Shown in pieces: positions 25,261 to 35,607 of a stretch of DNA of 64,000 bases. The notes beneath the pieces were generated by a model that saw only the letters and a program-made list of their open reading frames with translations, was not told the origin of the DNA and made no database searches. Position numbers and translations under genes: made by a program. This DNA is from Clostridiales bacterium (GTDB taxonomy: Bacteria; Bacillota; Clostridia; Oscillospirales; Oscillospiraceae): the NCBI GenBank assembly GCA_022786995.1, contig JALFUW010000066.1:1-64000 (forward strand), read 5' to 3'. Every line of letters starts with the position of its first letter. Position 1 is the stretch's first letter.

Positions 25261-26121
25261 TTATTTCTCCAGCTTCATCAGGGCATCCAGCAATTTCTGC
25301 AAGTCCTCTTCGCCGTAGAATTCCAGCTCGAACCGGCCCTTGCGCTTGCCGTTGACGATCTTCACGCCCCGGCCTAAGTGCTTACTCAGGCTTTTCTCGC
25401 ACTCGGCTACATAGTTGACCTCGAACACCGGCTCCTTTTTGGGTGCAGGGGGCTTGCCCATATTCTTGCATAGGGTTTCTGCCTGCCGTACAGACAGGGA
25501 AAGGGCGATGATCTTCTTTGCCGCCTCGATCTGCTGCTTCTCGTTTTTCAGGGTCAGCACCGCCCGGGCGTGTCCGGCGGAAATGGTTCCGGCCTTTAAT
25601 AGCTCCAGAACCTCGGGGCACAGGCCCAGCAGCCGCAGGGCGTTTGCCACGGCGGGGCGGGATTTGCCCACCCGGGACGCAGCTTCCTCCTGGGTCAGAC
25701 CGTATTCCTCAATCAGGGACTGATACCCCAGGGCTTCTTCCACAGGGTTTAAGTCCTGCCGCTGCAAATTCTCAATCAGCGCCAGCTCCATGGCCTTTTT
25801 ATCGTCGGCTTCCACCACGATGACAGGCACGTCACTGATGTTTGCCATCCGTGCCGCCCGCCAGCGCCGCTCACCGGCGATGATCTGGTAGTAGCCGTTG
25901 GGCATTTCCCGGACAGTCAGAGGCTGAATCACCCCATGCACCGCGATGGATTCGGACAGCGCCTGCAATTCCTCTTCATCAAAGTCGTGCCGGGGCTGAT
26001 CCGGGTTGGGTTCTACCTTGTAAATGGGCAGCAGCCGGTAGGCGCTGTCTGCCGCGGGTTCTTCCGAAAAATCCCCCAGTAGCGCCCCAAGGCCCTTGCC
26101 TAAGCCTTTGTTGCTTGCCAT
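25261..26121 (-). CDS. parB: Chromosome-partitioning protein ParB (Spo0J)
   Basis: ParB binds parS, spreads along the DNA as a CTP-dependent clamp and loads SMC near the origin. The 286-residue protein starts with the ParA-activating tail (NKGLGKGLGALLGD), has the CTP-binding arginine motif GERRWRAARMA, the helix-turn-helix (TQEEAASRVGKSRPAVANAL) and the C-terminal dimer domain (GRFELEFYGEEDLQKLLDAL). GAGGTG precedes the ATG. It follows parA by 51 bases, which hold a mini palindrome, and two parS sites lie 830-890 bp upstream. Confidence 0.95.
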   Translation of the reverse strand: MASNKGLGKGLGALLGDFSEEPAADSAYRLLPIYKVEPNPDQPRHDFDEEELQALSESIAVHGVIQPLTVREMPNGYYQIIAGERRWRAARMANISDVPVIVVEADDKKAMELALIENLQRQDLNPVEEALGYQSLIEEYGLTQEEAASRVGKSRPAVANALRLLGLCPEVLELLKAGTISAGHARAVLTLKNEKQQIEAAKKIIALSLSVRQAETLCKNMGKPPAPKKEPVFEVNYVAECEKSLSKHLGRGVKIVNGKRKGRFELEFYGEEDLQKLLDALMKLEK

Positions 26122-26144
26122 TGTGTCACCTCACATAATACTCT

Positions 26145-26163
26145 GTAGGGCGGCCTGCCCTAC
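26145..26163. repeat. Minimal GTAGGG...CCCTAC palindrome
   Basis: GTAGGGCGGCCTGCCCTAC is the smallest copy of the family, placed between parA and parB within one operon. Confidence 0.6.
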
Positions 26164-26172
26164 ATAATTTGT

Positions 26173-26934
26173 TCATCCTGACAGCTTTTCCTTAATCTCC
26201 TCCGCCATGGCCCGATATGCTACGGCCCCCCGGCTGCTTCGGTCATAGACCGTCACAGGGATGCCGTGGCTGGGTGCCTCCGCAAGGCGGATGTTTCTCG
26301 GGATGACCGTTGTGAACACCTTGCCGGGGAAGTGCTTGCGCACCTCCTGAGCCACCTGGGTGGAGAAGTTGGTGCGCCCGTCAAACATGGTCAGGGCTAC
26401 GCCAAAAATCTCCAGCCGGGGATTCATCCGCTTTTTCACCATCCGCAGGGTACTCATTAGATCACTGAGGCCCTCCAGCGCGAAATATTCGCACTGCACC
26501 GGCACCAGGATTCCATCGGCGGCGCACAAACCGTTCAGCGTCAGCAATTCCAGGGAAGGGGGGCAGTCGATGAAAATGAGGTCATATTTCTCCTTTGCCC
26601 GGAACAGCGCCTTTTCCAGCTGACGCTCCCGATGCTCCGCCCCAATCAGCTCCACTGCCGCGCCCGCAAGGTCTGATGATGAAGGGAGCACATCGCCATA
26701 CTCGGTGGGCACCACTGCATCCTCCAGCGGGACATCATTGATGGTTACATCGTAGGCGGAATATTTGATTTTACGCTTGTCCAGGCCTAAGCCTGAGGTG
26801 GCGTTTGCCTGCGGATCAAAGTCGCACAGCAGTACCTTCAGGCCCAGTTCGTGCAGCGCTGCCGTCAGGTTTACCGCAGAGGTGGTTTTCCCCACGCCGC
26901 CTTTCTGGTTTACCACCGCTATGATCTTACCCAT
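26173..26934 (-). CDS. parA: Chromosome-partitioning ATPase ParA (Soj)
   Basis: A 253-residue deviant-Walker ATPase. The P-loop is KGGVGKTTSAVNL at residues 11-23, followed by LLCDFDPQANATSGLG and LIFIDCPPSLELLTLNGL. It binds DNA non-specifically as an ATP dimer and is released by ParB, so helping to move origins and, in Firmicutes, to control DnaA. AGGAGAG precedes the ATG. Two parS sites lie directly upstream (26954-26969 and 26992-27007), an arrangement seen in Firmicute parAB loci. Confidence 0.95.
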   Translation of the reverse strand: MGKIIAVVNQKGGVGKTTSAVNLTAALHELGLKVLLCDFDPQANATSGLGLDKRKIKYSAYDVTINDVPLEDAVVPTEYGDVLPSSSDLAGAAVELIGAEHRERQLEKALFRAKEKYDLIFIDCPPSLELLTLNGLCAADGILVPVQCEYFALEGLSDLMSTLRMVKKRMNPRLEIFGVALTMFDGRTNFSTQVAQEVRKHFPGKVFTTVIPRNIRLAEAPSHGIPVTVYDRSSRGAVAYRAMAEEIKEKLSG

Positions 26935-26953
26935 TTTTCTCTCCTATCTTTCG

Positions 26954-26969
26954 TGTTTCATGTGAAACA
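26954..26969. promoter_or_regulatory. parS-like site (one mismatch)
   Basis: TGTTTCATGTGAAACA differs from the parS consensus only in the central CACG, read here as CATG. It is 20 bases upstream of the parA ATG. Confidence 0.75.
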
Positions 26970-26991
26970 TCGTCCTTCATCCCAATCCCGC

Positions 26992-27007
26992 TGTTTCACG
27001 TGAAACA
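26992..27007. promoter_or_regulatory. Perfect parS site
   Basis: TGTTTCACGTGAAACA is an exact match to the Bacillus-type ParB site. It lies one base beyond the stop codon of the zinc-ribbon gene. Confidence 0.92.
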
Positions 27008-27008
27008 A

Positions 27009-27368
27009 TCATTCTCCTTCTGAGGAAATCGCCGTCGGTTCCGTACTGGGCTTCACGGTGGAATAGTTCTGCCCAATCTGGAACTTCTCCTTTCCAATGT
27101 CCCGAATGAACGGGACAGCAAGGCAGACTGCCGTGATCAATGCCGCGATAAACAGGCAGGCATAGATTCGCACCCGGCGTCTGAGAAATTTTAACTGTTC
27201 CTCCGGGGAGATTTTCCGCTTCACAACCTTCTTCGGTGGGGTCTGCCTGCGGGCAGGGAGGGTAACCACCGCGTTGGGATCTACAGGATATCTGGCCATT
27301 TCCTTCTGGCATTCCAAGCAAAAGGCCTGTTCATCGTCCGTTTCCCGGCCGCACCTGAGGCAGTACAC
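27009..27368 (-). CDS. Zinc-ribbon single-pass membrane protein
   Basis: A 119-residue protein with an N-terminal zinc ribbon (C-L-R-C near residues 3-6 and C-L-E-C near 17-20), a basic linker (PPKKVVKRK) and one membrane helix (YACLFIAALITAVCLAVPFI), ending in a short outer tail. The GTG at 27368 is taken as start because GGGAGG lies eight bases upstream; an earlier GTG at 27377 overlaps that site. It precedes parA on the same strand with the two parS sites between. Function is unknown. Confidence 0.65.
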   Translation of the reverse strand: MYCLRCGRETDDEQAFCLECQKEMARYPVDPNAVVTLPARRQTPPKKVVKRKISPEEQLKFLRRRVRIYACLFIAALITAVCLAVPFIRDIGKEKFQIGQNYSTVKPSTEPTAISSEGE

Positions 27369-27512
27369 AGTCCGCACCTCCCATCGTGATATGCTGTATT
27401 GTACAACACTTTTCGCAGTTCGTAAAGAGCAAAATTCCGATGTTCTCCCCGAAAATCAATTTCTCGCGCAAAAAGCTTTACAGATTGTTCATGGAGTGTG
27501 TTCAAATCACAG

Positions 27513-27541
27513 TTGGCAGCGAAAGAAACCTGTGCTATAAT
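27513..27541 (+). promoter_or_regulatory. Promoter of hflKC
   Basis: TTGGCA, 17 bases, TATAAT, 50 bases before the hflK ATG. Confidence 0.75.
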
Positions 27542-27591
27542 CAAATCAGAAAATTCTTATCGAATATCACATTAGAAAAGGAGAATCCCAT

Positions 27592-28596
27592 ATGGACGAA
27601 AACGGAACCTATCATTGGGCGCCAGAGACACCGCCCCAGCCGCCAAAGCCCCCAAAGAAAAAGCCCAGCTTCAAGCGGGCCGGAAAGACCATTCTGGCCG
27701 TGTTGCTGGCCCTCGTCGTCATCAGTGTGGCCGGAACCTGCTGGTACACCGTAGACGACAAGGAGCAGGCCGTGGTCACCACCTTCGGCAAGGTCACGGA
27801 TGTGGTGGACGCGGGCATTCACTTCAAGCTGCCTCTGGGCATTCAGCAGGCCCACAAGGTCAGCACCAATGTCTACCAGAAGATTGAGCTGGGCTATACC
27901 AGCGGCAGCAGCGACTTTAACAGCAGCGAGAGCACCATGATCACCGGCGACTACAACATCGTCAACGTGGACTTCTTCGTGGAATACAAAATCTCCGACC
28001 CGGTACAGTACCTGTTCTCCTCTGACGAGCCGGAGCTGATTCTGCGCAACCTCATTCAGAGTCAGGTGCGAAACGTAGTTGGGTCGTCCAGCGTGGACGC
28101 TGTGCTTACCGACGGCAAGGAGAATATCCAGATGCAGGTCAAAGAACTGGTCACCCGGATTTTACAGGAATATGACATCGGTCTGACCCTGGTGGATGTA
28201 AAGATTCAAGACGCGGAGCCGCCCACGGCAGAGGTCATCGAGGCCTTCAAAGCCGTGGAAACCGCCAAGCAGCAGGCAGAAACCGTTATCAACGACGCCA
28301 AGGCCTATAAGAATGCCCAAATCCCCAACGCCCAGGCCAAGGCAGACAAGCTGATCCAGAATGCGGAGTACCTGAAACAGAAGCGTATCAACGAGGCGGT
28401 GGAGCAGGTGGCAATGTTCAACGCCATGTATGAAGAGTACGCCCAGAATCCCGGCATCACAAAATCCAGAATGTACTATGAAGCCATTTCCAAGGTTCTG
28501 CCTGGCGTGAAGCTCTATGTGAACACCGGCGACGGCGGCAATTTACAGACGCTGCTTCCGTTGGAGCCTATGACCACCGTGGAAGGAGGCCAGTAA
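27592..28596 (+). CDS. hflK: HflK-like SPFH membrane protein
   Basis: A 334-residue protein of the SPFH/band-7 family: a proline-rich cytoplasmic start, one membrane helix (about residues 31-52), the SPFH domain (DKEQAVVTTFGKVTDVVDAG onward) and a long alpha-helical region rich in Ala, Lys and Gln (about 215-290). With HflC it builds a large cage around the FtsH protease and tunes membrane-protein turnover. AAGGAG precedes the start and a good promoter lies at 27513. No ftsH gene is adjacent. Confidence 0.9.
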   Translation: MDENGTYHWAPETPPQPPKPPKKKPSFKRAGKTILAVLLALVVISVAGTCWYTVDDKEQAVVTTFGKVTDVVDAGIHFKLPLGIQQAHKVSTNVYQKIELGYTSGSSDFNSSESTMITGDYNIVNVDFFVEYKISDPVQYLFSSDEPELILRNLIQSQVRNVVGSSSVDAVLTDGKENIQMQVKELVTRILQEYDIGLTLVDVKIQDAEPPTAEVIEAFKAVETAKQQAETVINDAKAYKNAQIPNAQAKADKLIQNAEYLKQKRINEAVEQVAMFNAMYEEYAQNPGITKSRMYYEAISKVLPGVKLYVNTGDGGNLQTLLPLEPMTTVEGGQ

Positions 28597-28597
28597 T

Positions 28598-29473
28598 ATG
28601 AAGAAAACATCCATTGCCATCATCGTGGTGGCGCTGATCGCCATTTTGTTGGCCGGTTCCTGCTTCACGGTGTTTGAAAACGAGTACGCCTGTACCGTGC
28701 GGTTCTCCAAGATCATCGATACCACCTCGGAATCCGGCCTGCACTTCAAGGTGCCCTTCCTGGATACCGTGAAATACTTCAGCCGTGCTACCCAGCTCTA
28801 CGACATTCCGCCCTCCGAGGTGCTGACCTCCGATAAGCAGAACATGACCGTGGACTGCTACATTCTGTGGAGTATCTCCGATCCGAAGCTCTTCTATCAG
28901 ACCCTTGGCTCCACCTCCGTGGCAGAGCAGCGGCTGGACGCTCTGACCTACAACGAGCTGAAAACCGTCATGGGCACGCTGGCCCAGAGTGACATCATCA
29001 ACATGGAGGACGGCTCCAAGCGCAACGACATCTACGGCAACATCGCCTCCGATGTAAACGCCCTGGCGAAGACCTACGGCATCCATGTGGAGGATGTGAA
29101 GATCAAACAGTTCGACCTGCCGGAGAGCAACCTGAACGCGGTTTACGGCCGAATGATCTCCGAGCGGAACCAGATGGCGGAAAAGTACACCGCCGACGGC
29201 AATTACGAGGCCTCCATCATCCGCAACGATGTGGACAAGAAGGTAAACATCATGGTTTCCGACGCCCAAGCCGAAGCCGCCAAGCGGGAAGCCGAAGGCG
29301 AACAGGAGTACATGCGGCTCCTGGCAGAGGCCTACGACAGTAAGGACAAGCAGGATTTCTACGAATTCACCCTTGCGCTGGACGCGCTGAAATCCAGCCT
29401 GAACGGCAGCGACAAGACTGTGATTCTGGACGCTAATTCCGACCTGGCGAAGATTCTCATGGGAAGTAAATAA
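28598..29473 (+). CDS. hflC: HflC-like SPFH membrane protein
   Basis: A 291-residue SPFH protein with an N-terminal membrane helix (residues 5-22), the domain start FENEYACTVRFSKI, and the helical arm SDAQAEAAKREAEGEQEYM. It forms the HflKC complex with the preceding gene, whose stop is one base away; AAGGAGG overlaps the end of hflK. The C-terminal piece TVILDANSDLAKILMG matches the usual HflC ending, so the gene is complete. Confidence 0.9.
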   Translation: MKKTSIAIIVVALIAILLAGSCFTVFENEYACTVRFSKIIDTTSESGLHFKVPFLDTVKYFSRATQLYDIPPSEVLTSDKQNMTVDCYILWSISDPKLFYQTLGSTSVAEQRLDALTYNELKTVMGTLAQSDIINMEDGSKRNDIYGNIASDVNALAKTYGIHVEDVKIKQFDLPESNLNAVYGRMISERNQMAEKYTADGNYEASIIRNDVDKKVNIMVSDAQAEAAKREAEGEQEYMRLLAEAYDSKDKQDFYEFTLALDALKSSLNGSDKTVILDANSDLAKILMGSK

Positions 29474-29642
29474 TAGTTTGAAGTGTGGAGAGTGAAGTGG
29501 AAGCTTTACTCTCCACTTTCTACAAAAAAGAAAAGCTTCCCCGCAAGGAAGCCTTAGAAGCAGAACCGATACAGAGCAGTGCCCAATGGGGAATCGATTA
29601 TCTCCCGTGAACGTAACGCATTGGAAGTCCGCACTGCGGACA

Positions 29643-29676
29643 TGCAAAAACCGCGGCGTGTGCCGCGGTTTTTGCA
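29643..29676. terminator. Perfect hairpin, likely bidirectional terminator
   Basis: A 15-bp stem (TGCAAAAACCGCGGC) with loop GTGT; the stem itself contains A5 and T5, so it could stop transcripts from either side. Confidence 0.65.
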
Positions 29677-29698
29677 ACAAGAAAAGAGGAGAGGAAAA

Positions 29699-29728
29699 AT
29701 GAAAAAGATGGTAGGTAGCAATTTATAG
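29699..29728 (+). other. Mini-ORF MKKMVGSNL with strong ribosome site
   Basis: Nine codons follow GAGGAGAGG four bases upstream. It may be a leader peptide or chance; a second mini-ORF follows at once. Confidence 0.25.
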
Positions 29729-29752
29729 AAACCGTCCTGTAGGAGGACTGGG

Positions 29753-29785
29753 ATGTTTCGTTTGATCTTTATGGCTTTATTATAA
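29753..29785 (+). other. Mini-ORF MFRLIFMALL with strong ribosome site
   Basis: Ten hydrophobic codons follow AGGAGG six bases upstream. The ribosome site is inside a small hairpin (GTCCT GTAGG AGGAC), so translation could be conditional. It has no recognised relative. Confidence 0.25.
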
Positions 29786-29893
29786 GCGAAAAATATTAAC
29801 GAAAAAAGGGGAAAGTTATTAAGCAAGTATTAAGTTTTGTGAAGATTGCAATATTTATTTGTACAAATATTGTTCATATTTTCGGGTTGACAT

Positions 29894-29965
29894 GGCGCGT
29901 CGCCGCTGACAATGCGTGCGCCAGCCGGTGGGCATCGTTACACCATTGGGCACGCTCGGTATCGC
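29894..29965 (+). repeat. Dispersed GGTATCGTTACACCATTGGG element
   Basis: This copy matches the reverse strand of 15946-16020 over about 70 bases, including GCGCCAGCCGGTGGG and CGTTACACCATTGGG. It is non-coding. Confidence 0.75.
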
Positions 29966-30014
29966 TTTCTGGTACTGTTAATTAGATAAATTGTGCTTTA
30001 TCTGACGAAGCACG

Positions 30015-30111
30015 CTTGGCTCCCCCTTTGGGGGAGCTGTCAGCGAAGCTGACTGAGAGGGCCCTCTCCGGCAGCCTGACGGCTGCCACCTCTCCCATAG
30101 GGAGAGGCAAG
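30015..30111. repeat. 97-bp GGCTCCCCC / GGGAGAGGC palindromic element
   Basis: It contains nested hairpins (CTCCCCCTTTGGGGGAG, CAGCGAAGCTG, GGCAGCCTGACGGCTGCC, CTCTCCCATAGGGAGAG) bounded by CTTG and CAAG. It has no coding capacity and looks like a structured miniature element. Confidence 0.7.
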
Positions 30112-30194
30112 GGATGAAGTGTTAATGAACAATGTTCCCCTTTACTGGATTATCGCCGAAAACAATACCACGACTCCCTTTTTCACAATCAGCG

Positions 30195-30228
30195 CAAAAA
30201 GTCCCCAGCCGAAGCTGAGGACATTTTT
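30195..30228 (-). terminator. Terminator of pckA
   Basis: The stem GTCCCCAGC / GCTGAGGAC is flanked by A5 and T5, and lies 15 bases after the pckA stop. Confidence 0.8.
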
Positions 30229-30242
30229 GTGCGAGACAGGAA

Positions 30243-31841
<1,599 letters not shown>

Positions 31842-31936
31842 TGCAATAACCTCTTTCATTATAATATAAGGGACGCGTTGCTGAACTTCCGGGGATTCCC
31901 GTTTTTTCAACATGGTATCCCAAAGTTTGCGATTCT

Positions 31937-31965
31937 ATCTTACACTATCGATAAAAGAAAATCAA
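31937..31965 (-). promoter_or_regulatory. Promoter of pckA
   Basis: On the minus strand TTGATT, 17 bases, TAAGAT, about 95 bases before the ATG, leaving a leader of roughly 85 bases. Confidence 0.6.
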
Positions 31966-32071
31966 TATTCAAAAGTGTAAAAAAATTATGGATGAGATAG
32001 GTTTTTTTCTATAAATCCATACCCAAATTCCATCGGGCAAAAAAAACAGTTGAAATTCATACATAAGGAAC

Positions 32072-32095
32072 GCGGTGCGGAAGTTTCCGCACCGC
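32072..32095 (-). terminator. Hairpin after the epimerase gene
   Basis: GCGGTGCGG pairs with CCGCACCGC 15 bases after the stop. No T run follows closely, so its strength as a terminator is doubtful. Confidence 0.45.
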
Positions 32096-32110
32096 TGTTC
32101 TGCATAGATA

Positions 32111-32989
32111 TTATCGGACGAAATCGGTACTCAACGTGCAGCTCCACTCCTCGCCGGGGGCCAGAATGGCAGCGGCGGGCTTTCGGTTCCAGTCGGTGCT
32201 CCCGTTTTCCGCGGAGGGCAGACTGTGCCAGGGCTCGATGCACACGAATTTAGGCGTACCGGGTTTGCTCCAGATCAGGGTGTAGGGGAACTGGGAGATG
32301 TCGCAGACCACCGCCCGGCCTGTGTCCTTTTCGTAGATACCAAGGGTCTGGGAGCGCAGATTCACCATGCAGTGGGAGTCGTTGGCAAATAGCTTGTCGT
32401 CAATTGGGATGGCCCGGATGTTGCTGCCCAGATAGTAGAGGTTTCCGTGGAGCAGGCCGTGGGGCTGGCAGTTGACGCACAGGGGCGACTCCGTGTCAGA
32501 AAAGCGCAGCTCGTAATCTTCAAAAGAATGCTTGTCGTCAAAGGGAATGGCGAAGGCCGGATGGTAGCCGATGCCGAAGGGCAGGGCGCTGTCATCCAGA
32601 TTCTCAACGCTCAGGGTGTGGTGCAGGGTGCTGCCCTCCAGGGTGAAGATAGACACCAGCCGGAATTCGTAGGGGAAGACCTTCCGGGTCTTCTCGTCGG
32701 CGCACAGCTCCAGTACCAGCGTATCGGCATTGCTGTCAACATAGCTGTGCTCCAGCAGCCGGGCGAAGCCATGCTGGGCGGATTTGAAGGTTTCGCCCTT
32801 GGCCTCAATGACCCCATCCACCACCTTGCCGCAGTGGGGGAACAGAATGGGTGCGTGGTAGCCCCAAACTTCCTTGTCTGCCTGCCACATATGCTCCACG
32901 CCGTCGCATTTGCGCCTCACGCTTTTGACCTGAGCGCCGAAGGTGGTGATTGTGACCTTCAGGTACTCGTTTTCCAGTGTGTAGTCCAT
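32111..32989 (-). CDS. Aldose 1-epimerase family protein
   Basis: A 292-residue beta-sandwich protein of the GalM/LacX group, which interconverts sugar anomers. The family His residues are in SAQHGFARLLE and in FGIGYHPAFAIPF, and the catalytic Glu is probably in KFVCIEPWHSLPS. The length is normal for the LacX-like branch, which is shorter than classical GalM. It is a single gene with its own ribosome site between pckA and uppP and no sugar operon around it, so the sugar cannot be named. Confidence 0.85.
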   Translation of the reverse strand: MDYTLENEYLKVTITTFGAQVKSVRRKCDGVEHMWQADKEVWGYHAPILFPHCGKVVDGVIEAKGETFKSAQHGFARLLEHSYVDSNADTLVLELCADEKTRKVFPYEFRLVSIFTLEGSTLHHTLSVENLDDSALPFGIGYHPAFAIPFDDKHSFEDYELRFSDTESPLCVNCQPHGLLHGNLYYLGSNIRAIPIDDKLFANDSHCMVNLRSQTLGIYEKDTGRAVVCDISQFPYTLIWSKPGTPKFVCIEPWHSLPSAENGSTDWNRKPAAAILAPGEEWSCTLSTDFVR

Positions 32990-33010
32990 AAAAATCCTCC
33001 CGTTTCTATC

Positions 33011-33100
33011 TATAGGGGCGGGTCAGCGGCCCGCCCTTCGGCGCAGCCGCGCAGCAATACAGCCGCTTCGCGGACGGGCGGGTCAATGACCCGCCCCTAC
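33011..33100. repeat. Composite GTAGGGGCGGG palindrome pair
   Basis: The left end TATAGGGGCGGGTC and right end GACCCGCCCCTAC are inverted; an inner pair of palindromes separates them. It is a diverged member of the family at 25115 and 42586. Confidence 0.65.
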
Positions 33101-33111
33101 ATTTTTTCTTA

Positions 33112-33951
33112 TCATGCGAACATTGCAAAATACGCCAGCACGATGATACCCAGCACGATGCGGTACACGCCGAAGGCGGAGAAGGAATGACTGCGAACAT
33201 ACTGCATCAGGCCCTTAATCACCAGCAGGCTCACAATGAACGATACCACACAGCCCACAACCAGCACGCCTACTTCCGTGCCCGTGGCGCTGACGCCGGA
33301 CAGCATAAATTTGAGCAGCTTGATGGCGGAAGCCCCCAGCATGGTGGGAATCGCCATGAAGAAGGAAAATTCCGCACCGGCAGACCGGCCCACGCCGATC
33401 ATAATGGCGCCCAGAATGGTGGAGCCGGACCGGGAGGTGCCGGGGATCAGGCTCAGGCACTGGAATAGGCCGATGATCAGAGCCGTCTTGTAAGTAATAT
33501 CATACACGTTGCTGACGGCGGCGGTGTTCAGAAACTTTCCCTGTCTGCGCCGCTCCACCAGAATGAAGGCGATACCGTAGACGATCAGTGCGACGGAAAC
33601 CACGATGCCGTTGTGCAGGTGCTCATCCATCCAGTCATCGAACAGCACGCCCACGATGCCCGAGGGGATGATGGCGGCAATGACCTTGAACCACAGGTTC
33701 CAGGTCTGCTTCTTCTCCTCCCCGGACTTACTGGGGGAGAAGGGATTCAGCTTGTGGAAGAACAGCACGATGACGGCCAAAATCGCGCCCAGCTGAATCA
33801 CCACATCGAACATGCTCTTGAATGCGTCGGACATATTCAGGGCGATAAACTCGTCCAGCAGAATCAGGTGCCCCGTGGAGGAAATGGGCAGCCACTCCGT
33901 CACGCCCTCCACAATGCCGAACAATACGGCCTTTAATAATTCAATTACCAT
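33112..33951 (-). CDS. uppP: Undecaprenyl-diphosphatase
   Basis: UppP (BacA) recycles the lipid carrier for wall and polysaccharide synthesis and confers bacitracin resistance. The 279-residue membrane protein has the active-site motifs EGVTEWLPISSTGHLIL (residues about 15-31) and PGTSRSGSTI (about 168-177), with seven to eight membrane helices. The length is typical. It is a single gene; the polysaccharide operon at 2.8-7 kb would draw on the same carrier. Confidence 0.95.
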   Translation of the reverse strand: MVIELLKAVLFGIVEGVTEWLPISSTGHLILLDEFIALNMSDAFKSMFDVVIQLGAILAVIVLFFHKLNPFSPSKSGEEKKQTWNLWFKVIAAIIPSGIVGVLFDDWMDEHLHNGIVVSVALIVYGIAFILVERRRQGKFLNTAAVSNVYDITYKTALIIGLFQCLSLIPGTSRSGSTILGAIMIGVGRSAGAEFSFFMAIPTMLGASAIKLLKFMLSGVSATGTEVGVLVVGCVVSFIVSLLVIKGLMQYVRSHSFSAFGVYRIVLGIIVLAYFAMFA

Positions 33952-33968
33952 AGCTCGCTCCCCCTCTA

Positions 33969-34010
33969 AAAGATACAGAGATACTAGATACTAGATATTC
34001 GCTATTGAAA
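33969..34010. repeat. GATACTAGATAC short repeats
   Basis: AAGATACAGAGATACTAGATACTAGATA is followed shortly by a reversed part (TATCTATCTTG near 34045). It is related to the array at 23644. Confidence 0.5.
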
Positions 34011-34201
34011 TATTTATGTGAAGCCGACGACCCGTTCTGTCTGCTATCTATCTTGCAACTCTTATCATACCTTCTTCACTCCACAATTGCAACCCCTTTT
34101 TCGTGTTCACAAATTGGGGTAGTATTCTTTACAAATTATTCATGTTTCTTTGGCGCAAATCGCTATAATAGGAAAAAAGGAAACAAAGGGAGGAAACAGA
34201 C

Positions 34202-34888
<687 letters not shown>

Positions 34889-34931
34889 AGCGCCTGGCAT
34901 CCGAAAAGAGCACTGCCCATAATAAAATCAA

Positions 34932-34972
34932 CCCCAAATGTTTGCAAAAAGCCAACATTTGGGGTGTTTTTT
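34932..34972 (+). terminator. Terminator of the response regulator gene
   Basis: The stem CCCCAAATGTT / AACATTTGGGG is followed by a T run on the plus strand. Confidence 0.85.
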
Positions 34973-34983
34973 ATGAAATATAC

Positions 34984-35607
34984 TTATTTGTCTTTCTTTC
35001 GTTTGAACAGCACATCCCGGAAGTAGTTTTTTACCTTCACATCGGAATGCTCCTGGGTCTTATGGACGTTGTCCAGATGGGTATACAGGATAATCACACT
35101 GGCAATCACGGCACAGACCGTGGTAGGAACGTCGTGACTGAACAGATAGGTAAGCACTGGGAACATCACCGTACCCAGCAGCGGAGCGGCTACACCGATA
35201 TCCAGCAGTACCATAATCCCGATGCCGGACAGCACCACGATGACGAACATCATTGGATTGTAGGCCAGAATCATGCCGCCGAAGGCCGCCAGACCCTTGC
35301 CGCCGGAGAAGTGCATGGTGATGGGGAAGCAGTGGCCCAGAATCACGCCGATGCTTGCCAGCATTCCCGACACCGCCAGTTCGGGAAACAGCCACCGGGC
35401 CATCCGGGCCGCGAGGAAGGATTTCGCCACGTCAAAAATGAGCACAAAGGCCCCCGCCTTCCGGCCCAGCACCATGGTGGTGTTGGTGGCGCCCAGATTG
35501 CCGGTGCCCGCCTCTTTTAAGTTGATGTGGTTCCGCTTGCCCACCCATGCCGCCGGATTCAGACAGCCCATGGCGTAGCCAAGAATGAGACTGAAAAAGA
35601 CTTCCAT
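34984..35607 (-). CDS. plsY: Glycerol-3-phosphate acyltransferase PlsY
   Basis: PlsY moves an acyl group from acyl-phosphate to glycerol-3-phosphate, the first step of phospholipid synthesis. The 207-residue membrane protein has the family motifs KEAGTGNLGATNT (residues about 31-43), HCFPITMHFSGGKGLA and a third near the C terminus. It has about five membrane helices. It is a single gene facing the response regulator; PlsX is not in the window. Confidence 0.92.
   Translation of the reverse strand: MEVFFSLILGYAMGCLNPAAWVGKRNHINLKEAGTGNLGATNTTMVLGRKAGAFVLIFDVAKSFLAARMARWLFPELAVSGMLASIGVILGHCFPITMHFSGGKGLAAFGGMILAYNPMMFVIVVLSGIGIMVLLDIGVAAPLLGTVMFPVLTYLFSHDVPTTVCAVIASVIILYTHLDNVHKTQEHSDVKVKNYFRDVLFKRKKDK

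Larger units (their letters stand above)
29474..30242. other. Long non-coding gap rich in repeats and hairpins
   Basis: From left to right: an imperfect hairpin after hflC (29488-29517), a degraded dispersed repeat (about 29570-29640), a perfect hairpin (29643-29676), two tiny ORFs with strong ribosome sites (29699-29785), an AT-rich stretch with TTTGTACAAAT, a full GGTATCGTTA-type repeat (29894-29965), a 97-bp GGCTCCCCC element (30015-30111) and the pckA terminator. No conventional gene is seen on either strand. Confidence 0.6.

Noticed and set aside
29554-29826. 90-codon hydrophobic frame on the minus strand
   Set aside because: It runs through a terminator hairpin and repeats. It has no clear ribosome site and no relative.
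30000-30120. tRNA-like or structured RNA gene
   Set aside because: The hairpins do not fit a tRNA cloverleaf and there is no CCA-type end or T-loop; kept only as a repeat.
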